Source: Oligoflexia bacterium
Lineage (GTDB): Bacteria; Bdellovibrionota_B; Oligoflexia; Oligoflexales; JAGOVF01
Reading direction: 5' to 3'
Assembly (NCBI GenBank): GCA_030432875.1
Contig: JAUILP010000018.1
Span: forward strand, 1 to 52,399
DNA: 52,399 nucleotides
Each line of letters opens with the position of its first letter. Within the stretch, counting starts at the first letter, position 1. Positions 42,952-51,386 of this stretch are shown piece after piece. Below the pieces are notes generated by a model that did not search any database, had not been told where the DNA came from, and was given only the letters and a program-made list of their open reading frames with translations. Position numbers and translations under genes: made by a program.

Positions 42952-44208
42952 TTAAGGCCGGCTAAGAAATGTAGCAAGCCCATCACCGTAAGTACAGAGA
43001 TTTTTGATATTTGCGGCTAAGATATATTCGACGCGGTCGCTCTGGGCAAAACTTTTTAGAATAAATATATAGTCATGGCGCCGAGGAGCACGGCAAAGAT
43101 TTTTTGGATCACCCTCACGATCAAAACTCGTCACTTTTTGTTTTGCTATGCGTATAACCTCAAATTTATTCCTTCGTTCCTTTACAGAAAAATATTCTGT
43201 ACTTAACCGGTGTAAAATTAAATTTTGTGCTTCACTAAGGCGTGGCGCTAACTTAGGGCTTGGATAAAAGGCGATACCAAAATAGGGCCAGATTTGAGTA
43301 TTTTGCGGATCGATTAGGTAATAAAGATTGAGAGCCTTAAAATTGTCACCACCCTCCCCTATATAAACACACGGGGCACTGGGAAAATAAAATATCCCAT
43401 TTTTTTGACTACCTACCTGCTCTGTTTTCACAAATTGCCGGTCTTTAGCTTTGGCGAGCCAGGCCCCGGAACCTTTGGCATACCCCTGAAAGTCTTGGGC
43501 TTCATTGCCAAAAAGCGTATAAGAAGCTTTTTTTCTTGACTTAATAGCATCTTGGAGCTTTGAACAGTCATAATTTAAAGGTTTAAAGCTTGAAGCCCTA
43601 AGAGCCTGATTAAGGCCGAGCCCCGCAAAAAACAACTGATCCTTGAACATAAAAAAGGGATATTTTTGCTCCGAATCAAAATCAATGGCCTCTTTAAATT
43701 CTTTGCAGGACCGTAAGGCTTCCGATAACTTATCACGATCACTAGAATATTTCTTTAAAGCTTGGCGCTTACATTCGAGAAGCAGACTCGCGACCGGAAA
43801 AAGGTCCCTACAGGCAGCGAGATTATCTCTGACCTTTCTTGAAACAGGAGCGTTTTCGGGGGTATGTGCTGCTTTTTTACGGCACTGCGAGTAGAGTTGA
43901 CGCTCTGCACGTTCTTTGCTGACGATGCTGACGATGCTGTCTTTTTGCGTTGCCGCTCTCCTGCCATGACCAGCACCAGCATGTGCCGCCAGCCCAGCAT
44001 TTTTTTTGCCTACCCGCTGACTTACTGCTGACTTGCTAATTTTCTTCCTTTTTTTATTTGAATCTTTTTTAGAAGCTGCCTGCAGCTCACTCTGACCTGT
44101 AAAAACACTTTCCAAAGCTTGCGAAAAACCGTTTTCCCCTATGGGCAAATTTGGCTGTAGCGTGAGAAAACAAACAATAAAAAATTTGAATTTATTTTTT
44201 AATTTCAT
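42952..44208 (-). CDS. Hypothetical exported protein (418 aa)
   Basis: An N-terminal signal peptide-like segment (KFKFFIVCFLTLQPNLPIG) is followed by a lysine-rich low-complexity region (about 45-95, SNKKRKKISKS, GAGHGRR) and then a cysteine-containing globular domain of about 300 residues (CRKKA, CRDLF, CKRQAL, LCRAPRRHD, LCTYGDG). Paired cysteines and the leader suggest a periplasmic or secreted location. No family is recognised. It diverges from yajQ, with 76 bases between start codons. Confidence 0.6.
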   Translation of the reverse strand: MKLKNKFKFFIVCFLTLQPNLPIGENGFSQALESVFTGQSELQAASKKDSNKKRKKISKSAVSQRVGKKNAGLAAHAGAGHGRRAATQKDSIVSIVSKERAERQLYSQCRKKAAHTPENAPVSRKVRDNLAACRDLFPVASLLLECKRQALKKYSSDRDKLSEALRSCKEFKEAIDFDSEQKYPFFMFKDQLFFAGLGLNQALRASSFKPLNYDCSKLQDAIKSRKKASYTLFGNEAQDFQGYAKGSGAWLAKAKDRQFVKTEQVGSQKNGIFYFPSAPCVYIGEGGDNFKALNLYYLIDPQNTQIWPYFGIAFYPSPKLAPRLSEAQNLILHRLSTEYFSVKERRNKFEVIRIAKQKVTSFDREGDPKNLCRAPRRHDYIFILKSFAQSDRVEYILAANIKNLCTYGDGLATFLSRP

Positions 44209-44284
44209 ATTCTCTAATTTTATAGAATAATTAACTTTTTATAAAGGGGGTGTGTAGTTTTTTTTTCTATGAAAGGAGGACGAA

Positions 44285-44779
44285 ATGCCATCAATGGATA
44301 TTGTCAGCGAAATGGATCTGCAAGAACTGGATAATGCCATAAATCAAACCGCCAAAGAAATCGGCCAACGCTTTGATTTTCGGGGCGGCAAATCAAGCAT
44401 TGCCTTAGATAAAGGACAAAAAAAAGTCAAAATCCTTGCTGATGATGACTTCAAACTACGGGCAATCCACCAAATATTGGGGAGTAAATTAGCTAAAAGA
44501 AGTCTCGATCTCAGGGGAATTGATTTTAGCCCCGAGGAACCAGGCAGTAATAATATACTTAAACAGGAAGGTTCGGTACGAGCTGGCCTCAGTAAGGAAG
44601 AGGCGAAGAAAATCATTAAACTGATAAAAGAAACTGGTTTAAAAAGCACCCCGCAGGCTCAAGACGATCAGGTAAGAGTGACCTCAAAAAGTATTGACGA
44701 TCTCCAGGCCATAATGGCGCATCTTCGCAACTCAGATTTAGGCTTGCCCTTACAGTTTATCAATATGAAACGTGATTAG
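44285..44779 (+). CDS. yajQ: YajQ family nucleotide/cyclic di-GMP-binding protein
   Basis: The 164-residue product begins MPSMDIVSEMDLQELDNAIN and contains RFDFRGGKSSI, the hallmark of UPF0234/YajQ, and ends QFINMKRD as the family does. A strong AAAGGAGG precedes its ATG. YajQ proteins are small cytoplasmic ferredoxin-like folds; one Xanthomonas member binds c-di-GMP and modulates a transcription factor, and others bind tRNA or nucleotides. The c-di-GMP link for this copy is inference. Confidence 0.93.
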   Translation: MPSMDIVSEMDLQELDNAINQTAKEIGQRFDFRGGKSSIALDKGQKKVKILADDDFKLRAIHQILGSKLAKRSLDLRGIDFSPEEPGSNNILKQEGSVRAGLSKEEAKKIIKLIKETGLKSTPQAQDDQVRVTSKSIDDLQAIMAHLRNSDLGLPLQFINMKRD

Positions 44780-44873
44780 ATGAAAATTCAACTTTTTTTG
44801 CTTTTTTTTTCTTCATTCTTAAACTAAGGTTGGCCAGTGTCTAAGTAAAGTATAAGTATACGAACATTTAAAT

Positions 44874-44903
44874 AGCCGCTTATTCTGATGTATGTAAGCG
44901 GCT
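44874..44903 (+). terminator. Strong hairpin between yajQ and ychF
   Basis: AGCCGCTTA and TAAGCGGCT form a perfect nine-base stem around a 12-base loop and are followed by TTCCATTTCC. It may end the yajQ transcript, though the T-run is weak, or structure the ychF leader. It overlaps the first codons of the longer ychF reading frame, which supports the later GTG start. Confidence 0.45.
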
Positions 44904-44938
44904 TTCCATTTCCAGTCACTATCCTTAAGAGGTTTCCC

Positions 44939-46057
44939 GTGGGTTTTAAATGCGGCATAGTTGGGCTTCCCAACGTAGGCAAGTCAACGATCTTTAACGC
45001 CTTAACAAAGGCGGGCGCGGAAAGTGCTAATTACCCTTTTTGCACTATTGACCCCAATGTTGGCATGGTCGCGGTTCCAGACCCGCGCATGGATACCCTA
45101 ATTAAATTTATCAAACCACAAAAAAAAGTCCCCACTTCGATGGAATTTGTCGACATTGCTGGTCTCGTTAAAGGAGCCTCTCAAGGTGAGGGGTTAGGTA
45201 ACCAGTTTCTATCCCACATTAGGCAAACAGATGCCATTTGCCATGTCGTAAGGTGCTTTGATTCTAGTGATATTGTTCATGTTGAAGGTGCCATTGATCC
45301 ATTAAGAGATATCGGTATTATCGAAACCGAGCTTATTTACTCGGACTATGAAACGGTGGAACGAAATCTCTCTCGCATGCAAAAAGCACAAAAAGGCACC
45401 ATAGTTAAAGAAAGAATCTTAGCGTTAGAAATGCTGAGCCAGCTAGCCACACATCTTCAAGCCCTTAAGCCCGCACGTAGTTTTAATCGTGAAGCATTTG
45501 CTTCTAGCGAAGAAGCGGATAATGTTTACCGCGATCTTCATCTTATTACGGCAAAAAAAGTCTTATATGTTTGCAATGTCGAAGAAGAACTTGCTCGCGG
45601 CGATACCGACAATGATTATACGCTCAAAGTGAAAAGCAGAGCTAAAGATGAAGGCGCTGGGGTCGTTCTTATTTCCGGAAAGCTGGAGGAAGAAATAGCA
45701 GGTCTTGACGATGATTCCTTATATGAGATGCTATCTGGCCTAAATATGACGGAGCCTGGTTTAAATCGTCTCATCCGTTCAGGTTATGATCTCCTTGGGC
45801 TTCAGACTTATTTTACGGCAGGTGAAAAAGAAGTACGTGCCTGGACCATCCGAAAAGGTGACTCTGCACCAACCGCTGCCGGTAAAATTCATTCTGACTT
45901 TGAAAGAGGATTTATTTGCGCTGAAGTCTATTCAATTGCAGATTTGGAAAAGCATGGTAGCAAGGCAAAAATGAAAGAAAAAGGCCTAGTACGCACAGAA
46001 GGCAAAACTTATATTGTCCAGGATGGTGATGTTATGGAGTTTCGTTTTAATGTTTAG
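44939..46057 (+). CDS. ychF: Redox-regulated ATPase/GTPase YchF (Obg family)
   Basis: The protein starts [20 protein letters not shown] (P-loop GLPNVGKST), and has [16 protein letters not shown] (switch II), an NVEE nucleotide-specificity motif typical of ATP-preferring YchF, and a C-terminal TGS-type domain ([21 protein letters not shown]). I chose GTG at 44939 with AGAGG upstream, giving 372 residues, near the usual length; the ATG at 44888 lies within a hairpin and adds an unrelated extension. YchF binds ribosomes and responds to oxidative stress. Confidence 0.93.
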   Translation: MGFKCGIVGLPNVGKSTIFNALTKAGAESANYPFCTIDPNVGMVAVPDPRMDTLIKFIKPQKKVPTSMEFVDIAGLVKGASQGEGLGNQFLSHIRQTDAICHVVRCFDSSDIVHVEGAIDPLRDIGIIETELIYSDYETVERNLSRMQKAQKGTIVKERILALEMLSQLATHLQALKPARSFNREAFASSEEADNVYRDLHLITAKKVLYVCNVEEELARGDTDNDYTLKVKSRAKDEGAGVVLISGKLEEEIAGLDDDSLYEMLSGLNMTEPGLNRLIRSGYDLLGLQTYFTAGEKEVRAWTIRKGDSAPTAAGKIHSDFERGFICAEVYSIADLEKHGSKAKMKEKGLVRTEGKTYIVQDGDVMEFRFNV

Positions 46058-46101
46058 CTACCTTAGAGGACAGTATTGAGAGCACGAACTTTAATTTTTA
46101 G

Positions 46102-47001
46102 CTAATGGTGATGTAACGTAAAGTGCACCAAGAGAAAAAAAACAGACCCTAACCCCATCAAAAGCCTTTCCGGCCACGACTGCGCAAACCTCGGTAGCAA
46201 ATGAAACAGGACGACAAATAGAATTATGCCACTTACCAGACTGAGTGAAAAGTGTGGAAAGTCTGTAAATACTTTGACCCCAAGACCCGAAATAAAGTAA
46301 CCCATGAGCATAGCACAGACCGCAAAAACGGATGTTGCTAAAGCAAGGCCATATACCCCAACAATTTCTAACATAAGTAGCGAAGTTAGGGTGGTTTCGG
46401 CAGCGATATGAAGACCCATACCTATTATCGTGGACAGAGTAGCATCAGAGGCCACATGCCCTAAAATGCCCAGAGAGATACCATCAAAAAATGTGCAAAT
46501 CAAAAGGCAGGTCAGCAGGGAAAAAACAGACAGAACATCCCGCCTGCGATGCTTAAGATGTGATTCAGAATTGGTTTTCTGATGCTGGCAGCAGCTATGT
46601 AATTCTAAATCAACGTGAGGTAGGCTTGACTCATCTATAAGCTCCTTGGTGCTTGCCGTCGCCTGAATTTTCTTACCAAAAACGCCCGATGAGACGCCAC
46701 CCACAATAACAGAAGCTAGCCGGGTGACCAAAATTTTGTCAACTGCAAATACCAATAGACTCCCCATAAGTACATAAAAAATGGTGCTGGTTAGAGCCAT
46801 AACACCCGTGCCTGAAAGTGCTGTCGGTAAAAATTCAAAAATGACCAGAAAAACAAGATAGCCGGAAGACATGGCCATGATCATACGCATAGATTTTGGA
46901 GATACTCGTCTCACATGGATAAACCAAAAAGCTAACCAACTGAGAAGAATGATCAGGACTGTAAAGGTTGCTATTAATAGATTAGTTGATGCTGCCATCA
47001 T
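46102..47001 (-). CDS. ZIP-like divalent metal transporter
   Basis: The 299-residue protein has about eight hydrophobic segments and a histidine/cysteine-rich cytoplasmic loop at about 129-155 (LHSCCQHQK, SHLKHRRR). TM4-like FFDGISLGILG and TM5-like GMGLHIAAETT correspond to the metal-site helices of ZIP proteins, though the usual HNxPEG and HExPHE are altered. It ends with HFTLHHH. It overlaps the Fur-family gene by four bases, so it is co-expressed with and probably controlled by that regulator. Zinc is the likely substrate, by inference from the context. Confidence 0.7.
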   Translation of the reverse strand: MMAASTNLLIATFTVLIILLSWLAFWFIHVRRVSPKSMRMIMAMSSGYLVFLVIFEFLPTALSGTGVMALTSTIFYVLMGSLLVFAVDKILVTRLASVIVGGVSSGVFGKKIQATASTKELIDESSLPHVDLELHSCCQHQKTNSESHLKHRRRDVLSVFSLLTCLLICTFFDGISLGILGHVASDATLSTIIGMGLHIAAETTLTSLLMLEIVGVYGLALATSVFAVCAMLMGYFISGLGVKVFTDFPHFSLSLVSGIILFVVLFHLLPRFAQSWPERLLMGLGSVFFLLVHFTLHHH

Positions 47002-47450
47002 AGTGATTTAACCTTATCTAATGTCACGCTGGACGAAGAGGAATTATTTTTAAGATTATTAAGACACATGGCACAGCTGCCATACAAAAAAAGTTCATGT
47101 TTTTCTAATGTAAATCCTTGAGGAATAAGCTTTACCAAATCACTAGAGCAGTTATTGACCGGAAACAAATTGTGGCAACGACGACACACAAAATGATGAT
47201 GATGGCGCGAAGAACTCATTTCAAACTTAGGCTGTACTTCTCCCGGAATTTCGACTACGTCTACCTCACCACTGCTTCGCAGCTCCTTTAAACAGCGGTA
47301 CACCGTCGCAAGCCCAAGACTGGGAACTTCACGCTTCGCTAAGGTTAAAATTTCCAAAGGTGACAAAGGATATTCATTTTCGCCCAATGCACTTTTTACG
47401 GCATTTTTTTGCTTAGTTTTTCGAACTGAAGGTGCCTTGGTGCGTTCCAT
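46998..47450 (-). CDS. Fur family metalloregulator, probably Zur-like
   Basis: The 150-residue protein has a winged-helix DNA-binding part (about 1-80, LGLATVYRCLKELRSSGEV), the histidine-rich hinge HHHHFVCRRC (83-92) and structural CxxC pairs C89/C92 and C126/C129. The recognition helix LATVYR is the Fur-family hallmark. A Fur-type box lies just upstream of its start and AGGAG is about 12 bases before the ATG. Its coupling to a ZIP-like gene and a ZnuA-like fragment opposite suggests zinc sensing. It represses when metal-loaded in known relatives. Confidence 0.85.
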   Translation of the reverse strand: MERTKAPSVRKTKQKNAVKSALGENEYPLSPLEILTLAKREVPSLGLATVYRCLKELRSSGEVDVVEIPGEVQPKFEMSSSRHHHHFVCRRCHNLFPVNNCSSDLVKLIPQGFTLEKHELFLYGSCAMCLNNLKNNSSSSSVTLDKVKSL

Positions 47451-47475
47451 GATGGTATGCGTCTCCTGCTTAATG

Positions 47476-47494
47476 AAAATAAATTATCATTATC
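47476..47494. promoter_or_regulatory. Fur/Zur-type operator
   Basis: AAAATAAATTATCATTATC reads on the minus strand as GATAATGATAAT followed by an AT-rich half. It matches the Fur box (GATAATGATAATCATTATC) at 13 of 19 positions by eye. It lies 26-44 bases upstream of the regulator start and suits autoregulation. Confidence 0.55.
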
Positions 47495-47498
47495 AACT

Positions 47499-47651
47499 TT
47501 GCACAAACCTCGCCACATTATAATTTTTTTACTCATATTTTCATCATATTACCTTAAATTAGCTGCGGCCAAGCAACACGCCATTATTGTAGTCACTCTA
47601 TCCCCCAAAAAACATGAAATCTTTACAAACCTGTTTTTATTATATTTTTAA
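47499..47651 (+). pseudogene. Possible truncated ZnuA-like (zinc-binding protein) leader
   Basis: From TTG at 47499 the frame encodes a basic start, a hydrophobic signal-peptide-like stretch (IIIFLLIFSSYYLKLAAAKQ), then HAIIVVTLSP, resembling the first strand of ZnuA-type solute-binding proteins (I-V-x-T-x-x-P). It then loses similarity and stops. Sitting divergently behind a Fur-type box next to a Zur-like gene is the expected place for znuA. The similarity is short, so this could be a chance ORF. Confidence 0.3.
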
Positions 47652-47764
47652 TAATTTTTTATCATTTTCCTAAAGGAATTTTAGATAATTCCGAAAGGCC
47701 GGTAACTTGTCGGATCCTTACTGGGGCAAGGGTCGAAAGAGAGCACAATGCTTAGGAGTCAAAC
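47652..47764 (+). promoter_or_regulatory. Structured leader of the GYF-PilZ gene (unassigned)
   Basis: The leader contains CCGAAAGG, a CCGGTAA/TTACTGG stem (one G-T pair) around a 12-base loop, CTTG/CAAG complementarity and a TTAGGAGT ribosome-binding site. It may be regulatory RNA, but no known riboswitch class fits clearly. Confidence 0.25.
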
Positions 47765-48313
47765 ATGAGTGAACTTAGCTGGTTTGTGTACCAAAATCAA
47801 AAACAATTGGGACCGTTTACGAGCGAACAAGTTCTGCAGCTTTACAACACCCAAATGCTGAGTGAAGATTCGTTCCTTTTTAAAGCAGGCTGGAAAGATT
47901 GGGTTGCTTTCAATGATTGTCGTGCCGAATTAGGGCTACCCGCCCCTCAACCGGAAAAGAAACCAGCCAAAGCCAACACGGCACCACGGGCTACTGTTTC
48001 GGGAAGGGTCATCGTTCACAATAACGGAGACTTGGTGATAGGCAAAGGGGTAAATATCTCATCATCGGGGATTTTCATTGAAACGACGCAGCAGATTTTT
48101 ACACTCGGTGAACGTTTAAAACTTTCAGTCAAAGTTGTCGGTCTCGGCAAAGCTTTTAATGCCCAAGCTGAAGTCATTAGGTTCAATGAAGATCCACGCT
48201 GGCCTCTAGGTTATGGCCTCAGTTTCCTCGGCCTCGAAGCCCACTTGAGAGAGGAAATCGATAACTTGGTGAGAAAAATTCCGGACAAAAATCGCTTGAA
48301 ACACGCGCAATGA
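47765..48313 (+). CDS. GYF_2 (DUF4339)-PilZ two-domain protein
   Basis: Residues 5-50 form a GYF_2 domain (WFVYQNQKQLGPFTSEQVLQ, then LFKAGWKDW), a small peptide-binding fold. Residues about 74-168 form a PilZ domain with the N-x-S-x-x-G motif (NISSSG, 97-102). The arginine motif before it is R75 with R81, not a standard RxxxR, so c-di-GMP binding is uncertain. The protein is cytoplasmic and may couple c-di-GMP to a partner recognised by GYF. A strong TTAGGAG ribosome-binding site precedes ATG. The helical orphan follows on the same strand. Confidence 0.85.
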   Translation: MSELSWFVYQNQKQLGPFTSEQVLQLYNTQMLSEDSFLFKAGWKDWVAFNDCRAELGLPAPQPEKKPAKANTAPRATVSGRVIVHNNGDLVIGKGVNISSSGIFIETTQQIFTLGERLKLSVKVVGLGKAFNAQAEVIRFNEDPRWPLGYGLSFLGLEAHLREEIDNLVRKIPDKNRLKHAQ

Positions 48314-48396
48314 TAGGTGTTTGAAAATTTTAAAAAAAAGACAAAAACGGCAGTATCTGCTGCCAAATGTCCCAAAAATTAAAAAAAGGAAATACC

Positions 48397-49596
48397 GTGC
48401 TTAATACGAATGATGAAATCAATAGCTGGCGTGATGCAACCAAAATCGAAGATATGATTAGCCTAATCGATAGAGGAATTCTTCTACCATGGCAGGATAG
48501 TCGCAAAGTCCTGAAGGGCATGGCTCCAGAATCTATGGAAATCGTAATCCGTCATATTGCTAAGCTATTTGATGAACGCAGTGACCAACTTCTGAGCATG
48601 GAAATTTTGACCGAAAGCCTACTTGCATTTATAAGTGCCGCCGGAGAGAAGAAACTTATTTACCAATTTATCGCGGAAATATTTTCACAAGTCCACCAAG
48701 AGCGCTGTATTGATGGTCTTATCAAAACTGTTCTAAAAAATGATCTTATTGATAAAGATTACCGAGAAGGAGCTTTCGTCCTCGGTATCTTTTTGATCAG
48801 TGAACTGGGTTTAGCTATTTTTCAATACAAAGAAGAAACTCAGGATAACGCTCCCTGGATAGACACCTGTTTACATAGCATTGCCACACATCTTTTAGCT
48901 CTTGGAAATGAAAACAACACCCATATTCGTTTGGCACTGTTGCGCTACTTCGGAACATTTAATGTTTTTCCCCAGTACCGTTTCAGTTTTAATCGCATTC
49001 TCTCGCGTTTTGCCCATACTTTACTCGAACAGCTTTTTTCCCAATTATTTAACCGCAAAAATGAAGCCTCTGCCCTAAGCTATTTGCTTGAAGTTATGCC
49101 CTACATTTTTGAGGGTGATCAATATGCCCAGCAAATTGTTTACTACAACTTCAGACACTTTTTGCTCAAATACCCAGACCGATTTGTTATGTTTCTTACA
49201 GAAATTGCCAAAAAATATGAAGAGCTACCGCAGGAACGTTCAGATCTCAGTTTAGATACCTACCTAAAACACCTCGTTGCACTTTTTGATGTCTGCAATG
49301 AAGTTGATCACAAAAATTTGGGACGTGATGTTCTTATGGTCATCATCAATTTCAGTGAAAATAATGATGTGAAGCTAAAAGCATACAACCTTTTCAAACA
49401 GCTTTCACTGCGTAAATCTTTTTTAGAAATGGGAAGCCTATTAGTCCCATCATTAAAACATGATGAAATTTTAAAAACACTCAGCAAACAAAGTACCAAA
49501 AAAAGAGGACGCAAACCAAGCTTTAGCAAAAACAGCGAAAATATTTCTTTAACCAATATGGACAATTTAGGCATTGAAATTAGTAAGGCTAGTTAA
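48397..49596 (+). CDS. Hypothetical helical-repeat-like protein (399 aa)
   Basis: The product is soluble and almost entirely helical, with pairs of amphipathic helices reminiscent of HEAT/armadillo scaffolds (inference from pattern only). It ends with a basic tail (STKKRGRKPSFSKN) like an AT-hook (RGRKP core). I chose GTG at 48397 because AAAGGA lies six bases upstream; the ATG at 48367 follows a GGCAG/CTGCC hairpin (48349-48364) and has no ribosome-binding site. It follows the GYF-PilZ gene by 83 bases and is ended by a very strong hairpin. Function is unknown. Confidence 0.6.
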   Translation: MLNTNDEINSWRDATKIEDMISLIDRGILLPWQDSRKVLKGMAPESMEIVIRHIAKLFDERSDQLLSMEILTESLLAFISAAGEKKLIYQFIAEIFSQVHQERCIDGLIKTVLKNDLIDKDYREGAFVLGIFLISELGLAIFQYKEETQDNAPWIDTCLHSIATHLLALGNENNTHIRLALLRYFGTFNVFPQYRFSFNRILSRFAHTLLEQLFSQLFNRKNEASALSYLLEVMPYIFEGDQYAQQIVYYNFRHFLLKYPDRFVMFLTEIAKKYEELPQERSDLSLDTYLKHLVALFDVCNEVDHKNLGRDVLMVIINFSENNDVKLKAYNLFKQLSLRKSFLEMGSLLVPSLKHDEILKTLSKQSTKKRGRKPSFSKNSENISLTNMDNLGIEISKAS

Positions 49597-49629
49597 TAGC
49601 AGGCGCGAAACAGAGTTTCGCGCCTGCTA
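49597..49629 (+). terminator. Perfect 15-bp hairpin directly at the end of the helical orphan gene
   Basis: TAGCAGGCGCGAAAC and GTTTCGCGCCTGCTA are perfect complements around a three-base AGA loop, immediately after the stop codon. No T-run follows, so termination would depend on the stem alone, or the structure protects the mRNA 3' end. Confidence 0.65.
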
Positions 49630-49630
49630 C

Positions 49631-49691
49631 GTGTCCCGAACGAGCGTAGCTCGGAGGGATCTCCCTCGAAATATCTCCAGTATTGTTTTTA
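49631..49691. repeat. Palindromic direct repeat, copy 1
   Basis: About 61 bases beginning GTGTCCCGAACGAGCGTAGC, with inverted arms TCCCGA / GGAGGGA around CGAGC-GTA-GCTCG. GAGGGA-TC-TCCCTC gives an alternative stem. It is followed by a T-run (TATTGTTTTT). It is repeated 110 bases downstream and resembles the REP/palindromic elements scattered in many genomes. Confidence 0.7.
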
Positions 49692-49740
49692 TCTCATTTA
49701 AATTTTCTTTGTATGCGCTATTTTTTTCTCCTCTGATAAC

Positions 49741-49801
49741 GTATCCCGAACGAGCGTAGCTCGGAGGGATCTTTCTCGAATTATCGCCGGTACTGTTTTT
49801 A
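49741..49801. repeat. Palindromic direct repeat, copy 2
   Basis: This is nearly identical to copy 1 through GTATCCCGAACGAGCGTAGC and the following CTCGGAGGGATCT, then diverges (CTTTCTCG for CTCCCTCG) and ends in TACTGTTTTT. The core stem CGAGC-GTA-GCTCG is unchanged while the flanks vary, as expected of a structure under selection. The remaining sequence (49802-49922) holds only the upstream region of the methyltransferase gene. Confidence 0.7.
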
Positions 49802-49922
49802 ATGTTTTGATATCAAAAGATTTATCGGCAAAAAATTATCTAAGAATAAACATCTCTGCTTTAGTTGTCCAAAAGTATGCCGACCCTTAACTCCTGAACA
49901 ATTTTTTTCTCTAGGGGGGGTT

Positions 49923-51362
49923 ATGGTAGCCACAAAGGATAACGCAAATGATCAGTTTAACTCATTAAACCGGGTACAGGTTGTCCGTCCAGAACGAATT
50001 TTAAATAGTGAAAAATACTTATTTATAAAAATCAGTGATTTGGAACTAGAGCTTATTGATTATTCTTCTTTTGGGCTATCCGTACTTTCAGAAAAGCCCC
50101 TATCTAACATATTTCCTGAAACGAACATGATAAACGCATCCATAATATTTAATAATATTTCTTTACAGACCGCCGATATTGTACCCGTTTATGAGACAAA
50201 GCTTAACAACAGTCTATATAAAATAGCGTTTGAAATTAGGCATGCTCCTTTAAATGTTGAAATGATTTCTGCCAGTGTCGAAGCGTTACAAACTTTTTCC
50301 GAAGTAACAGCTAAGCTTGAACTGTCTTCGAAAATACTACCAGAGATTAAAGTTATCGTATCTGACGTTCATGCGTTGCTTAGTGGACTAAAAGATTCCT
50401 TATCCGACTTAGAATCTCAGTGGGAGCAGCTGGATCCTAGCGATCGGTCTAACAGAGAAATCGGTACCGCTAAAGTCGTAGCAGCAAAGTTTGGTGAAAT
50501 CGCTTGGCCAATATTTAGATATGCTGATCAACTACTTAACAAAGTATCAGACGAAGAAGACAAAATTTTGCATTTGCGTTTTATTCGAGAAAACCTAGGA
50601 AGCCTGCTATTCAAAGCTCCATTTGCCAATCGCAGTTTTTTTAAACCATCGGGATATGCTGGTGACTTTGAAATGATGAATCAAATTTACCGGAATCAAC
50701 TTGAGGGTGCAGACCTTTTTTCAAAATGTTTACATCGTTTTTTTGTCGACCAAGATGCAGCCAAAGCTGTACAAAATCGTTCGGTTTACCTGCATAAAAA
50801 AATTGAGCAAAACATTGAAAAATGTCAAGGAACCCCCCTAAGAATTTTGTCTTTAGCCTGTGGCCCTGCCTTTGAAATTAGCAATATTCTCGAAACCGTG
50901 AACCCTGAGCTCAATTTTGAAGTGGTTCTTCTTGATCAAGATGTAAGGGCTCTACAAAATGCGCAAAGAGGAATAAGAGAAGTCCTAATTAGAAGAAACC
51001 TAAAAAATGTTAAAATCGACTACCGTATCCAATCGGTAAAACATGTACTTACCCGAGGCCTCAAAGACGAACGCGGTTACGATTTTATGTACTCTTCAGG
51101 TCTTTTTGATTATCTCGCAGATGATATTGCCATTGCCACCATGAAACGCATGTTTGCTGCCCTTAAACCCGGTGGTGACCTTCTAATTGGCAATTTTTCA
51201 ACAAGCAACCCCAACCGCAGCATCATGGAAATTTGTCTAGACTGGAATTTAATATATCGTTCAGACGAAGATATGGAAAGATTGGCACGTGCTGTGGCCG
51301 ATAATGTTGTTGTCGAATCAGAAGATTTGGGCGTCAATTTATTCGTCATTCTTAAAAAATAA
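49923..51362 (+). CDS. PilZ-like/SAM-dependent methyltransferase two-domain protein
   Basis: The N-terminal about 105 residues look PilZ-like (RVQVVRPERI, then LIDYSSFGLSVL with D46-S48-G51). A helical linker (115-300) contains the family block FKPSGYAGDFEMMNQIYRN (240-258). The C-terminal Rossmann methyltransferase has motif I ILSLACGPAFEIS (308-320) and an acidic ribose contact LLDQD (336-340). Similar proteins are often annotated as extracellular-factor (3-hydroxypalmitic acid methyl ester) biosynthesis methyltransferases, so a fatty-acid methyl ester signal is one possibility; this is not shown by the sequence. A cyclase gene follows 24 bases downstream. It probably forms an operon with it. 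Confidence 0.75.
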   Translation: MVATKDNANDQFNSLNRVQVVRPERILNSEKYLFIKISDLELELIDYSSFGLSVLSEKPLSNIFPETNMINASIIFNNISLQTADIVPVYETKLNNSLYKIAFEIRHAPLNVEMISASVEALQTFSEVTAKLELSSKILPEIKVIVSDVHALLSGLKDSLSDLESQWEQLDPSDRSNREIGTAKVVAAKFGEIAWPIFRYADQLLNKVSDEEDKILHLRFIRENLGSLLFKAPFANRSFFKPSGYAGDFEMMNQIYRNQLEGADLFSKCLHRFFVDQDAAKAVQNRSVYLHKKIEQNIEKCQGTPLRILSLACGPAFEISNILETVNPELNFEVVLLDQDVRALQNAQRGIREVLIRRNLKNVKIDYRIQSVKHVLTRGLKDERGYDFMYSSGLFDYLADDIAIATMKRMFAALKPGGDLLIGNFSTSNPNRSIMEICLDWNLIYRSDEDMERLARAVADNVVVESEDLGVNLFVILKK

Positions 51363-51386
51363 GAAAAAAGAATCGGAAATTTACTG

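Noticed and set aside
47652-47764. GEMM-type c-di-GMP riboswitch upstream of the GYF-PilZ gene
   Set aside because: The GAAA-loop-like element is present, but the conserved GACGCAAAGCC core and its partner strand could not be found.
49631-49801. Repeat pair considered as a CRISPR array
   Set aside because: Only two copies of about 61 bases, 110 bases apart, with internal palindromes and T-runs and no cas genes; this is not CRISPR architecture.
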